Positions 15,310 to 24,288 of a stretch of DNA of 33,211 nucleotides are shown here, in pieces. This DNA is from Nitrospirota bacterium (lineage in GTDB: Bacteria; Nitrospirota; Thermodesulfovibrionia; Thermodesulfovibrionales; JdFR-85). Each line of letters starts with the position of its first letter. Within the stretch, counting starts at the first letter, position 1. Under the pieces are notes generated by a model. It was not told where the DNA came from. It worked only from the letters and a program-made list of their open reading frames with translations, and searched no databases. Where the stretch lies: contig JAADGU010000072.1 of NCBI GenBank assembly GCA_013152195.1, positions 1-33,211 on the forward strand, given 5' to 3'. The position numbers were made by a program, and so were the translations under genes.

Positions 15310-15771
15310 ATGAATAAAACTGTAAAAAAAATCGCTTTCTGGACAATAATCGTAGCCGGAGTCTTTCTCATACAATCTGTAGTATCAACAGAGTTAATAA
15401 AAGTGAATCTGACACTGCTGCTTGTCTATTATTTCGGTCTCAAAAAAGGTGAGCTCCAGGGTGTCGCAGTAGGGATACCCGTAGGGTTCCTCGAGGATGC
15501 GCTCTCCGGACAGTTAATCGGTCCGGGAATGATGGGAAAAGGACTGGCAGGTATCCTTCCAGCATATCTCTCTGATGGCTTTTTTATATGGACTCCCCTT
15601 CTTGGAATGCTTGCAGTATTTGCCCTGACCGTCTTTGACGAAACAGTGGTATATACATCACTATCCCTCTTTTCACAGAGCCCGGCTCCTTTTCAGGATT
15701 TTTTGGCCCTGACCTTTGTCAAGGCATTGATAAACGCACCCTTCGGGTGGCTGATAAGACCAGGAAAATGA
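15310..15771 (+). CDS. mreD: Rod-shape-determining protein MreD
   Basis: A hydrophobic 153-residue protein with several membrane segments, in the usual MreD position between mreC and the PBP2 gene. Segments VKVNLTLLLVYYFGLKKGELQG-like, PVGFLEDALSGQLIGPGMMGKGLAG and the C-terminal hydrophobic stretches fit MreD, which is poorly conserved in sequence. The ATG at 15310 is preferred to an in-frame ATG at 15271 that would lie inside mreC. Its stop overlaps the mrdA start by four bases (ATGA). Confidence 0.85.
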   Translation: MNKTVKKIAFWTIIVAGVFLIQSVVSTELIKVNLTLLLVYYFGLKKGELQGVAVGIPVGFLEDALSGQLIGPGMMGKGLAGILPAYLSDGFFIWTPLLGMLAVFALTVFDETVVYTSLSLFSQSPAPFQDFLALTFVKALINAPFGWLIRPGK

Positions 15772-17542
15772 TAGATAAAAAAAGAACCATAACGGTTCTG
15801 GCTTACATATCCATGGCAGTTTTTGTAATCTTTTTACTAAGGCTGTGGCAGTTGCAGATACTGAAAGGCAGTTATTACAGGAAGCAGTCTGAGAAAAACA
15901 GGGTCAGGGTCTTCAAGATACCTGCCCCAAGGGGTATAATCTTTGACAGAAATGGTATCCCCCTTGTGAAGAATGCCCCTTATTTTATCGCCTCACTTAT
16001 ACCCGGCCTCTCAAAAAAGGGCCTCAATCTTTCCGGGCTCTCAAAACTGCTTGATACATCAGTTGAAGACCTGTCCGAGAAGATAGCAAAACGAAAAAAA
16101 CACGTCCTTGAGCCGATAAGGCTGAAAGAGGGTCTGAGTTTTGCCCAGGTCGCCAGGATAGAAGCAAGACGGTCTGATTTCCCCGGGCTTGTGGTAGAGA
16201 CAGAGATCACGAGGGCCTATCCATTTGGCAGCACCGGCGCACACCTGATCGGATATTTGAGTCTCCCCACGGAGGCCCAGTTGCGCAAGGGGCTATTCGC
16301 CGGTACCCCCAGGGGGACCTTTGTTGGACAATGGGGTGTGGAGGCACTATATGATAAAAGGTTAAAAGGCGTTCCCGGAAAGAGGTTTATAGAGGTAGAT
16401 GCCCTCGGAAGACAGTTGCGTACACTGAAGATAGTGCCGCCCCAAAAGGGGGAGGACCTCACCCTGAGCGTTGACATCCGGACACAGAAGACGGCAGAGG
16501 AGGCATTCAAGGGAAAGGCCGGAGCACTTATGGCCCTGGATCCTCAGAGTGGTGAAGTACTTGCACTGGTGAGCCTTCCATCTTTTGACCCCAATCTCTT
16601 TGTACGGGGGATATCCCAAAAGCAATGGAAGAGGCTTCAGAGACATCCCGGACATCCATTTCTGAACAGGGTGTTTCAGAGTCAATATCCTCCGGGTTCC
16701 ATATTCAAGATTGTTACTGCCATTGCTGCCCTGGAGGAGGGGGTTGTAGACGAGAACTTTTCAGTGGATTGTACAGGTGCGATTCATGTGGGTATCTGGA
16801 AGTTCAGCTGCTGGAAAGGGCAGGGACACGGCAAAACAGCACTCAGAAAGGCTCTCGTTGAATCCTGCGATATATATTTTTACGAGATCGGCAGGTTACT
16901 CGGTATGGACAGGATTGCAAAGTATGCAAATGCACTCGGACTCGGTATTGCGCCCGGGGTTAATCTGAGCGCTGAAAGGAAGGGGCTCATCCCGACCACA
17001 TCCTGGAAATTAAGGAAAAAGGGGATTCCATGGTACCTTGGTGAGACCTTTAATGCAGCAATAGGGCAGGGATACGTCTCAACCACCCCTGCCCAGGCAG
17101 CCCTGATGATGGCCGCCATAGCAAACGGGGGCAATGTTTACAGGCCTGAGCTTCTCAAGGATCAGCCCGGACCTGAACCAATAGCAAAACTCAGCCTCAG
17201 CCCAAAGACACTCAGGATAATCAGGGACTCCCTGGTGGGGGTGGTTGAGGACAGAAAGGGCACGGGTGGAACGGCAAGGTCGGAAATCGTCAGGATTGCA
17301 GGGAAGACAGGGACTGCCCAGGTCATCAAGATACCCGAGGTAGTCAAGAAAAAACTCGCAAACACAGGGACCATGCATGGTTTGTTGCATACGCACCGGT
17401 TAAAAATCCTTCAATAGCCGTTTCTGTCTTTGTTGAACACGGCGGGCATGGCGGAGAAACAGCAGGTCCTATTGCAAAGGCAACTATTGAAGCATATATG
17501 AAATCATCAGGATACTATGTTGAGACACCGGCTGAAAATTAA
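15768..17542 (+). CDS. mrdA: Penicillin-binding protein 2 (frame break near 17365)
   Basis: PBP2, the class B transpeptidase of the elongasome. After a basic tail and one transmembrane helix (residues about 8-26) come the dimerisation domain with the PAPRGIIFDRNG motif and the transpeptidase domain: active-site S311 in PPGSIFKIVTA, SCDIYFYEIGRLLG, and the KTGTAQ box (K513). The frame ends too early at 17417, but HAWFVAYAPVKNPSIAVSVFVEHG, GGHGGETAGPIAKATIEAYM and a stop at 17540-17542 follow one frame away. One missing base in AACACAGGGAC would restore RDHAWF. Start 15768 gives the ATGA overlap with mreD. The true 3' end overlaps rodA by 26 bases. Confidence 0.92.
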
Positions 17543-18647
17543 TTACCAGGGCATACGGAACTTTGACTGGTTCATGTTCTCCATCCCCCTTGTCCTTACC
17601 CTCCTCGGGATAATGACGATATACAGTGCCACTAGGTCTGTCCTGGATACCCCGCCATCGTTTTATGTAAGGCAGTCAATATGGCTGTTCCTCAGCGTAA
17701 TAGCGCTCTTTGTCTCTGCGAGCTTTGATTACAGAAAACTTATCGGCTATGCCTATCACCTGTACGGGATCGGCCTGATCCTCCTGTTCCTGACTATAGT
17801 GCTTGGCCATACAGGTATGGGGGCTCAGAGATGGCTCAGGATAGGGCCAATCAGTTTTCAACCCTCGGAGATGTTCAGGATAGCTATTATAATCGTTGTT
17901 GCCAAGTATCTAAGCATAAAACGTGCACCCCTTTCAGTCTCTCCCCTCGCAACACTCCTGTTCCTCTTTGTCCTGATACCCTTCTGCCTTCTTTACAAGC
18001 AACCGGACCTTGGTACAGCAATAACATTAGTCGGAATAGTTGTCTTGATGGTGCTGGTAAAGGGGGTACAGAGACGTATTCTTGTCAGTCTGCTGCTGGT
18101 AATTGTCATCTCGCTACCCTTTGCAGGAAACATCCTGTGGGAAGGACTGAAGGAATACCAGCGCAACAGGCTGGTTGCATTTATTGACCCAAAGGTTGAT
18201 CCAAAGGGCATAGGATATCAGATTGAGCAGTCCAAGATCACAATAGGCTCCGGAAAGGTTTTTGGCAAGGGATATCTTAAGGGTACACAGGGGCCATTCC
18301 GGTTTCTGCCCGAAAAACATACGGATTTTATATTTTCGGTCTTTTCAGAGGAGTGGGGGGCTGTTGGCTCTGTTGTTGTAATCAGCCTTTATCTCCTGTT
18401 AATCATACGGGGATATGAGACCGCCTTTTATGCAAAGGATGAATTCGGCACACTCCTGTCCATTGGTATCAGCACCATGTTTCTCTTCTATGTCTTTATC
18501 AATATCGGTATGACCATGGGGCTGATGCCCGTTGTAGGTATTCCTCTGCCGTTCTTCAGCTATGGCGGCACGGCATTGCTCTCCAATTTCATATGTGTGG
18601 GACTTCTGATAAATGTGAGGATGAGACGCTTTATTCTCTTTTATTAA
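17517..18647 (+). CDS. rodA: Peptidoglycan glycosyltransferase RodA (SEDS family)
   Basis: A complete 376-residue polytopic SEDS protein, the glycan polymerase that pairs with PBP2. Landmarks are the first helix region NFDWFMFSIPLVLTLLGIMTIYSAT, the conserved GMGAQRWLRIGPISFQPSE, LLYKQPDLGTAI, the extracellular loop with KGTQGPFRFLPEKHTDFIFSVFSEEWG, which includes the catalytic-loop aspartate region, and the closing GIPLPFFSYGGTALLSNF. Its start lies inside the mrdA 3' end, so the two are translationally coupled. This is the last gene of the operon. Confidence 0.96.
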   Translation: MLRHRLKINYQGIRNFDWFMFSIPLVLTLLGIMTIYSATRSVLDTPPSFYVRQSIWLFLSVIALFVSASFDYRKLIGYAYHLYGIGLILLFLTIVLGHTGMGAQRWLRIGPISFQPSEMFRIAIIIVVAKYLSIKRAPLSVSPLATLLFLFVLIPFCLLYKQPDLGTAITLVGIVVLMVLVKGVQRRILVSLLLVIVISLPFAGNILWEGLKEYQRNRLVAFIDPKVDPKGIGYQIEQSKITIGSGKVFGKGYLKGTQGPFRFLPEKHTDFIFSVFSEEWGAVGSVVVISLYLLLIIRGYETAFYAKDEFGTLLSIGISTMFLFYVFINIGMTMGLMPVVGIPLPFFSYGGTALLSNFICVGLLINVRMRRFILFY

Positions 18648-18662
18648 AGCCGATTATTTTGT

Positions 18663-18668
18663 TATAAT
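18663..18668 (+). promoter_or_regulatory. -10 box TATAAT upstream of the tRNA-Met-like gene
   Basis: A consensus TATAAT lies 27 bases before the first base of the tRNA-like sequence; the -35 region (TTTATT at about 18640) is weak. Confidence 0.35.
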
Positions 18669-18695
18669 TATCTTTACGTTTAAGCGCAAGACAAT

Positions 18696-18769
18696 GGCGG
18701 TGTAGCTCAGTTGGTAAGAGCATGCGGCTCATATCCGCAGGGTCGGGGGTTCAAATCCCTCCCACCAGC
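18696..18769 (+). tRNA. tRNA-Met-like gene (anticodon CAT), acceptor stem imperfect
   Basis: The D arm (GCTC...GAGC), the anticodon stem TGCGG/CCGCA with loop CTCATAT (anticodon CAT at 18730-18732), the variable loop, and the T loop GTTCAAAT with a GGGGG/CCCTC stem are all tRNA-like. The acceptor stem is not clean: 5' GGCGGTG pairs with 3' CACCAGC at four inner pairs and the outermost pair but mismatches at the second and third, and one extra C separates the T stem from it. CCA is not encoded at the end. It may be an elongator tRNA-Met with sequence errors, a tRNA-Ile2, or a decayed copy. Confidence 0.65.
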
Positions 18770-18903
18770 TCTTTATTTCCATTTTTTTACATGCATCCGT
18801 CTTACCCGTATTCGATAATTGCAAAATAAATATGACGATAAGGAAGATATCAAAGGGGCCGGAGGGCAAGAATCCCTTAACCCTCCTCGACAAAAGCTAT
18901 CCC

Positions 18904-20424
18904 CTATGGATTGAACCTCCAGACAGTCATGTTGGAATCTCTGTTCTTATAAATCGTTCCTGCGACCAGGATCTTTCCATTTGAATCAACGGTGACGGAT
19001 TTGCCGGCGTTATGGCCGTCTCCGCTGTCGTAGGTCGCAACACCGTTTGTGCCGAATGTGGTATCCGGCGAGCCGTCAGTATTGAATCTCAAGACAGCCA
19101 TATCGGAAACACCGCCGTTGGAAATGTACCCTGTGACAAGGATCTCTCCATTTGAATCAACGGTAATGGAATAGCCGTACCCCCCATCGTAGGTCGCAAC
19201 ACCGTTTGTACCGAATGTGGTATCCGGCGAGCCGTCAGTATTGAATCTCAAGACAGTTATATCGGAATCAGCGCCGTTGAAAATGTACCCTGCGACAAGG
19301 ATCTTTCCATTTGAATCAACGGTGACGGAATAGCCATAATCGCCATACCCGCTGTCGTATGTCACAATGCTGCCTATGCCGAATGAGGTATCCGGCAAGC
19401 CGTCAGCATTGATCCTCAAGACAGTCATGTCGGAATCATCGCCGTTGTAGCTGGTTCCTGCAACCAGGATCTTTCCATTTAAATCAACGGTAACGGATTC
19501 GCCGTAATCATTGCCGTACCCGCTGTCGTAGGTTACAACACCGTTTGTGCCGAATGTGGTATCCGGCGAGCCGTCAGTATTGAACCTCCAGACAGTCATG
19601 TCGGAATCACTGAAGTTATAACTGGTACCTGCGACCAGGATCTTTCCATTTGAATCAACTGTGATGGATTCGCCGCGACTCCCGTACCCACTGTCGTAAG
19701 TTACAACACCGTTTGTGCCGAATGAGGTATCCGGTGAGCCGTCAGCATTGAATCTCAAGACAGCCATATCGGAAACACCGCCGTTGGAAATGTACCCTGT
19801 GACCAGTATCTCTCCATTTGAATCAACGGTGACGGAATAGCCATAATCATGGTCACCGCTGTCATAGGTCACAACACCGTTTGTGCCGAATGAGGTATCC
19901 GGTGAGCCGTCAGCATTGATCCTCAAGACAGTCATGTCGGAATCATCGCCGTTGTAGCTGGTTCCTGCAACCAGGATCTTTCCATTTGAATCAACGGTAA
20001 CGGATTCGCCGTAATCATAGCCGTATCCGCTGTCATAGGTCACAACGCCGTTTGTGCCGAAGGTTGTATCCAGCGTACCTGAATCATAGCAGACAACTGT
20101 CACATCCGTTACATCCGCCCCAGATATGGTTCCCGTATTGTTCGATACCGTGCAGCTCTGTCCTGCAGGCTGTGTCTTTACAGTCACATTGTAGCTTGCA
20201 CCGTTGGCAAGAGCGGTTGCAAAGGTGAAAGAACCGTCCTGTGTTACCGTGAGGTCGTCCCTGCCGTTGTTCTGTAAAACCACAAATTTTCCGGGTGCAA
20301 GCCCTGTCACCGTCCCCCCAACTGTGTAGGTGTGTGTACTATTGCCGCAGCCGCAGCTGGTCAGCACGACCGCAAGCGAGAGAAACATCAGGGTGATTAT
20401 TAATAATTTGCCGCCATTCTTCAT
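18904..20424 (-). CDS. Lipoprotein with seven Delta-60 (beta-propeller) repeats
   Basis: A 506-residue secreted lipoprotein. The N-terminus has a signal peptide with lipobox VLTSC (Cys24). Residues about 33-112 form a small beta domain (YTVGGTVTGLAPGKFVVLQNNG ... CTVSNNTGTISGADVTDVTVVC) common in outer-surface proteins. From residue 118 to the end come seven copies of a unit of about 55 residues, each opening DTTFGTNGV or DTSFGTNGV, with VTVDSNGKILVAG and VLRFNxDGSP, matching the Delta-60 repeat family thought to build a beta-propeller. Seven units fit a seven-bladed propeller. AAGGAGG lies six bases before the ATG. The function is unknown; ligand or surface binding is likely. Confidence 0.85.
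   Translation of the reverse strand: MKNGGKLLIITLMFLSLAVVLTSCGCGNSTHTYTVGGTVTGLAPGKFVVLQNNGRDDLTVTQDGSFTFATALANGASYNVTVKTQPAGQSCTVSNNTGTISGADVTDVTVVCYDSGTLDTTFGTNGVVTYDSGYGYDYGESVTVDSNGKILVAGTSYNGDDSDMTVLRINADGSPDTSFGTNGVVTYDSGDHDYGYSVTVDSNGEILVTGYISNGGVSDMAVLRFNADGSPDTSFGTNGVVTYDSGYGSRGESITVDSNGKILVAGTSYNFSDSDMTVWRFNTDGSPDTTFGTNGVVTYDSGYGNDYGESVTVDLNGKILVAGTSYNGDDSDMTVLRINADGLPDTSFGIGSIVTYDSGYGDYGYSVTVDSNGKILVAGYIFNGADSDITVLRFNTDGSPDTTFGTNGVATYDGGYGYSITVDSNGEILVTGYISNGGVSDMAVLRFNTDGSPDTTFGTNGVATYDSGDGHNAGKSVTVDSNGKILVAGTIYKNRDSNMTVWRFNP
18907..20073 (-). repeat. Seven tandem intragenic repeats of about 160-175 bp
   Basis: The units are nearly identical at DNA level over their cores (for example TTTCCATTTGAATCAACGGT and TATCCGG(C/T)GAGCCGTCAG recur). 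They vary mainly in the loop coding Y(G/D)xxYG and in the strand before SDM. Such homogeneity suggests recent duplication or gene conversion. Confidence 0.85.
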
Positions 20425-20722
20425 GATAGCCTCCTTTTTGATGATATGGATTGCTACATGGAAGCCATGCTACAATAGCAACCCCTCCTTTTTCCTCTAA
20501 TGATAAGAAAGCACTTTTTAAGCGTGTTTTATTATAGCTGTAACCCCTTTGTCACGTTTCAGGTAACCGAGACCACTAACATAATTGAGAATATTCCAGT
20601 AAAATCAAACGTTCAATCTTTTTACCCATTTCAGATTAAGTGCAGTAATCACTAAAAATGTTGACGGGAGACTTCCCCGGCTGACATCCCTATGCTGCCT
20701 TCAGACACAGGTTGTTGAAGAA
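20425..20722. other. Intergenic stretch between the lipoprotein and the glucan dikinase genes
   Basis: Apart from the ribosome-binding site of the lipoprotein (AAGGAGG) and an isolated minus-strand TATAAT (20536-20531), I see no gene or repeat. It may hold the lipoprotein promoter. Confidence 0.4.
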
Positions 20723-23700
20723 CTACACCTGAGGACGTGTCTGCACCACATAATAACGGCCCCCGGTACAGGCACCCTCGATATCCTGAGGAGAGCCAAG
20801 GACCTTTTCAACCATGACGCCGACGTTGGTGATTCCGGTCAGGAGTTCATTTCTGAAGTTCTCATCCCAAACCAGTGGCTCCTCTGTATAATCCAGCAAA
20901 ACCTCACGGGGGGGAATCAGCATTACGCTGTCATAAAGGCCGGCCCCCGCGTAACCGCTCAGGTCCTCTCCGTTGGAGTCTGAACGGAAGATGAGCCCTC
21001 CGCCAAAGAGACCAACGCTTTTGCTCGGATAGGAAAGGAGCTGTGGTTCGGACCCTCTTTTTTTGCAGGTAAAACCAAGGGCCCTGCCCGGGTAGTTGCC
21101 GACCAGGGTCTCCCCAAGGCCCAACACCACCTCTGCATAGAGTTCATCACTGTCGCCTGTGAATGGATTGTCCGTATGGATTACAAAGGAATATTCCGCC
21201 TCCACGACCTGCTGGATGAGCACTGCCATAAAAAGGTCCTCATCCGGAATACCCCTTGCCTTACGGCTCAGATATGCCCTTTCATTCCACTTGGATGCCC
21301 AGACACGCTTGATACACATCCAGGCATCATCCCAGTCTTTGGGCCACCCAAGCCCTGCATCCTCCATAACCCCGCGAAGTACGGATGGCAACTCCTCCGG
21401 GGCTTCAAGCCCCAGCAGGGTCTTGCGGATCTCTTCAAGTATCTCTTCGGGGTTACCGTCAAGCCGGGATACGAGTTCCCGGCAACGTTGTGCAATCTCG
21501 CTGTTACGATCCATGGCAAGCACTTTTTCGAATACACCAAACGGCAGTGCCACTGAAGCGGGCAGATGGATCCAGTCGGGCAATTTACCCTGAAGGCGGG
21601 TCAGGGAGGGACTTGCCGCCCACCAGCCCTTCCCTGAAATCCCTTGCACCTATAGCGTATGCTGTAAACTCGGGCCGGGCTATCTTTATGAATCCCAACT
21701 TGACCCGCGGGGGTACATTAACCATTTCACCGGAAACCTCTTCAAATACCACATCTCCTGATGCATCCACCGCAAAGTTAAGGTAACGGCCCCTGAGTGA
21801 TTTAAGGTGCTCAAGGTGTTTTCTGTCGTAACAGATGGCAAAGAGCAGGCGGGCGTTTCGGGCACGGACCGCCACATGCGATACAAGATCAACTGCATCC
21901 GGGGTAATAACAGCGGTTACACCTTCAGGGGGCTCTTCATCTCCCCTTACCTTGTCTGCAATGATAACTGTGGGACTGTCAAACCTTTTGCCCTGAACGG
22001 CCCCTAATGACTCGACCGTCTCCACCCGGCCAATCCCCTGGCCCTGGCTGATAACCTGCCAGTTGCCGAGCTTTGCCTTTTTTCGTAATACCGGGTCCAG
22101 ATAACGCAGAAGCATGGACAGAACAAATGCAGGCCTGCCGCGCACAATCTCCTCAGAGAAGAGTGTAATGGCCCATGAATCTGCCTGAAAAGCCTTGCCG
22201 AGCAATTCTGCCCTGGGTTGCAGCAACTGGTAATAATGGTCGATAAAGGCGCCTATGGCACGCCCTATCCTGTCAAGCACGGCCTTGGCATGGAGTGCCC
22301 GGTCACGGGTAAGGGGAGAGGCCGCCTTAAGCCTTTTCCACTCACGGAGACATGCTGAAAACTCTTCACTGTCATAGAAGAACCTTACGTTCTCAAGCAC
22401 CAGGCTTACCAGTTCTACAAGCTCCTTCACCTCCATGCGGGAGTGTATATTGCGCTCTACGATAACGCGCAGGAACTCCTCGAGTGCAAGGTCGAGGTAG
22501 AGGATATCACGAACCCTGGCGTTATCCTTTTCCGTGTTCAGTAGTCTGTTAAGAATGCGCCGCACCTGGGTGATCCTGTCAACGAGCTCCACCACCTCTG
22601 TCCTGCTGTTATCCTTGTGCTTCCATATGAATTCCAGCATTCCGCTTGCTTCGTCATCCAGTAGATACCTTGCGGCATTGATGGCGCTTTCGAGGTCAGT
22701 GCCGGAATGAACCGATCTTAAAAGTCTTAGATACTCCTCAAAATCATGTATCAGGGCGTCTTTCAGGTGGGGGATAAAATCCGGAGAGCTTTTTATGGGC
22801 CGCTCAAAACCTTCCAGCCTCTCTTTTGTAACGCCTCCGGCCTCAAGTGTTCTGTAGAAGAGCTCGAGATCTCCGTCACTTTTCAGAAAATTCAGGTAAG
22901 CCTCACAGATGACGATATCATCGGGGGTGGCGTTGTTGTGGAGTTTCTGGTGCCACTCCTCCAGAAAATGGCCTGCAACCTCCTTTATGTGGTGTCTGTG
23001 CATGATATGGAGTATCTCGTCACGGATACGCTGGCCCTCACCACCCCTGCCCACTGTGGTCATCATCAGCCGGATTAGATCACGGCTTGCCGGTTCATTT
23101 ATATAGACATCTGCAAGCTTCAGGGTCAGGCGGTCCTGGGAGTGGGTCAATTCTCTTGGCTTTGTATTATAGTTCCGTTGCCAGACCAGTTGCCTTATGG
23201 CTGAAAAACGCAGCCATACAAAAAGCAGTGCCAGGCCTTCCACGTCATTTCTGACATTCTCCAGCAGGTCGTGGCAGAGGTTAAACCTGTGCATCAGTGT
23301 CCATGAATGGTTGCCCATTTCAGCCCGGATGATCTCCTCGGCAAGTTGAGACAGGGGAACCTCCTTTTGACCGGCCACGGGTACGTAGAAATTCTGCCCC
23401 CGGTTTTTAATCCAGCGGCCTGTGCCCGGCTGCCTCAGAACAAAGGGAATCCCCATGGGTGCATCCTCTTCCCTGAATTCCAGTATCAAGCGGTTCAGAC
23501 CTTCGTACAGAACGAAAGGTGTCTCTGCAGCTTTGTCGTCAAAGACCTCTGTTCCGGCTGGATGCATTGAAGCGGGGGGCAGGAGCCATTCATTTCGTCT
23601 GTGCCTTGCCACACCCCAATGCAGGAGCAGGGGGCCAGCCATGTCGGTAAGCAGAACAAGCCGGTAGCGGCCGTCTTCCCTGCTGAGGGCAACTGCCAGC

Positions 23701-24167
23701 TGACTGTCCGGGTCAAGGCCATACATGTCTTTAAATAATACTTCACGCTCCTTCAGCGCCTCTTCCAGTACCTGTGCCGGAGAAGGCCCTTTGCGTGCCG
23801 GTGGTTTAATTCTGATCCGGTAGTTCTTTCCCCGGTTATTGTCCCAGGAGCCGTCTTCAGGAAAGAAGAGGGCAAAGTTCAGGATAGAGAAGTTCAGGTC
23901 CTTATCCAGCCTGATGATAATCCGGCCTTCATTGTTATGACGAATGAAAGGTGTTTGAAGCGCTCCCTTACCAAAGGCCCTGCTGCCTTCGGGCCAGAGC
24001 GGTTGCGGGGGAATCTGCCAGGGGGCACGTTCATTGAGCGCAAGCCCCCAGTGCAGGATACAGGTCTCCGTGCTTTTCATTCGCAGTGATAACTCAACCC
24101 CGCCATCTATCTCCCGTCTCTCTACCAGCAGGGTGGTACCACTTCTTGTCTTTATCTCTTCAGCCAT
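20723..24167 (-). CDS. gwd: Alpha-glucan water dikinase (frame break near 21605)
   Basis: A large multidomain enzyme that phosphorylates glucosyl residues of starch-like glucans, using the beta-phosphate of ATP via a phosphohistidine. Order: two CBM45-like modules, each with an LHWG(L/V)A motif followed by W..PP and a QTPF-type segment (about residues 15-125 and 160-270); a helical middle with EEWHQKLHNNATPDDIVICEAYL, a hallmark of plant GWD/R1; the phosphohistidine domain with H764 in DAVDLVSHVAVRARN; then the C-terminal nucleotide-binding domain (LPDWIHLPASVALPFGVFEK, FRSDSNGEDLSGYAGAGLYDS, YYVVQTRPQV). The first frame stops after VGGKSLPDPPSG; the family sequence continues as LTRLQGKLPDW in another frame, probably after a 2-bp loss. 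It diverges from a GH57 gene. Confidence 0.88.
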
Positions 24168-24228
24168 ACAATAATATTATACCTCTTTTTATAACGGATT
24201 CGTATCCCTGCCCGGGGTAAGTTTCTTG

Positions 24229-24255
24229 TTGACGATTTTAATGCTGTAATAATAC
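24229..24255 (+). promoter_or_regulatory. Possible promoter of the GH57 gene
   Basis: TTGACG (24229-24234) and TAATAC (24250-24255) are separated by 15 bases in the 121-base divergent gap between the dikinase and GH57 genes. The spacing is short, so this is tentative. A minus-strand TATAAT at 24181-24176 may serve the dikinase gene. Confidence 0.3.
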
Positions 24256-24288
24256 AGTATAAGCAGTGAAAGGAGAGATGAGACAAAT

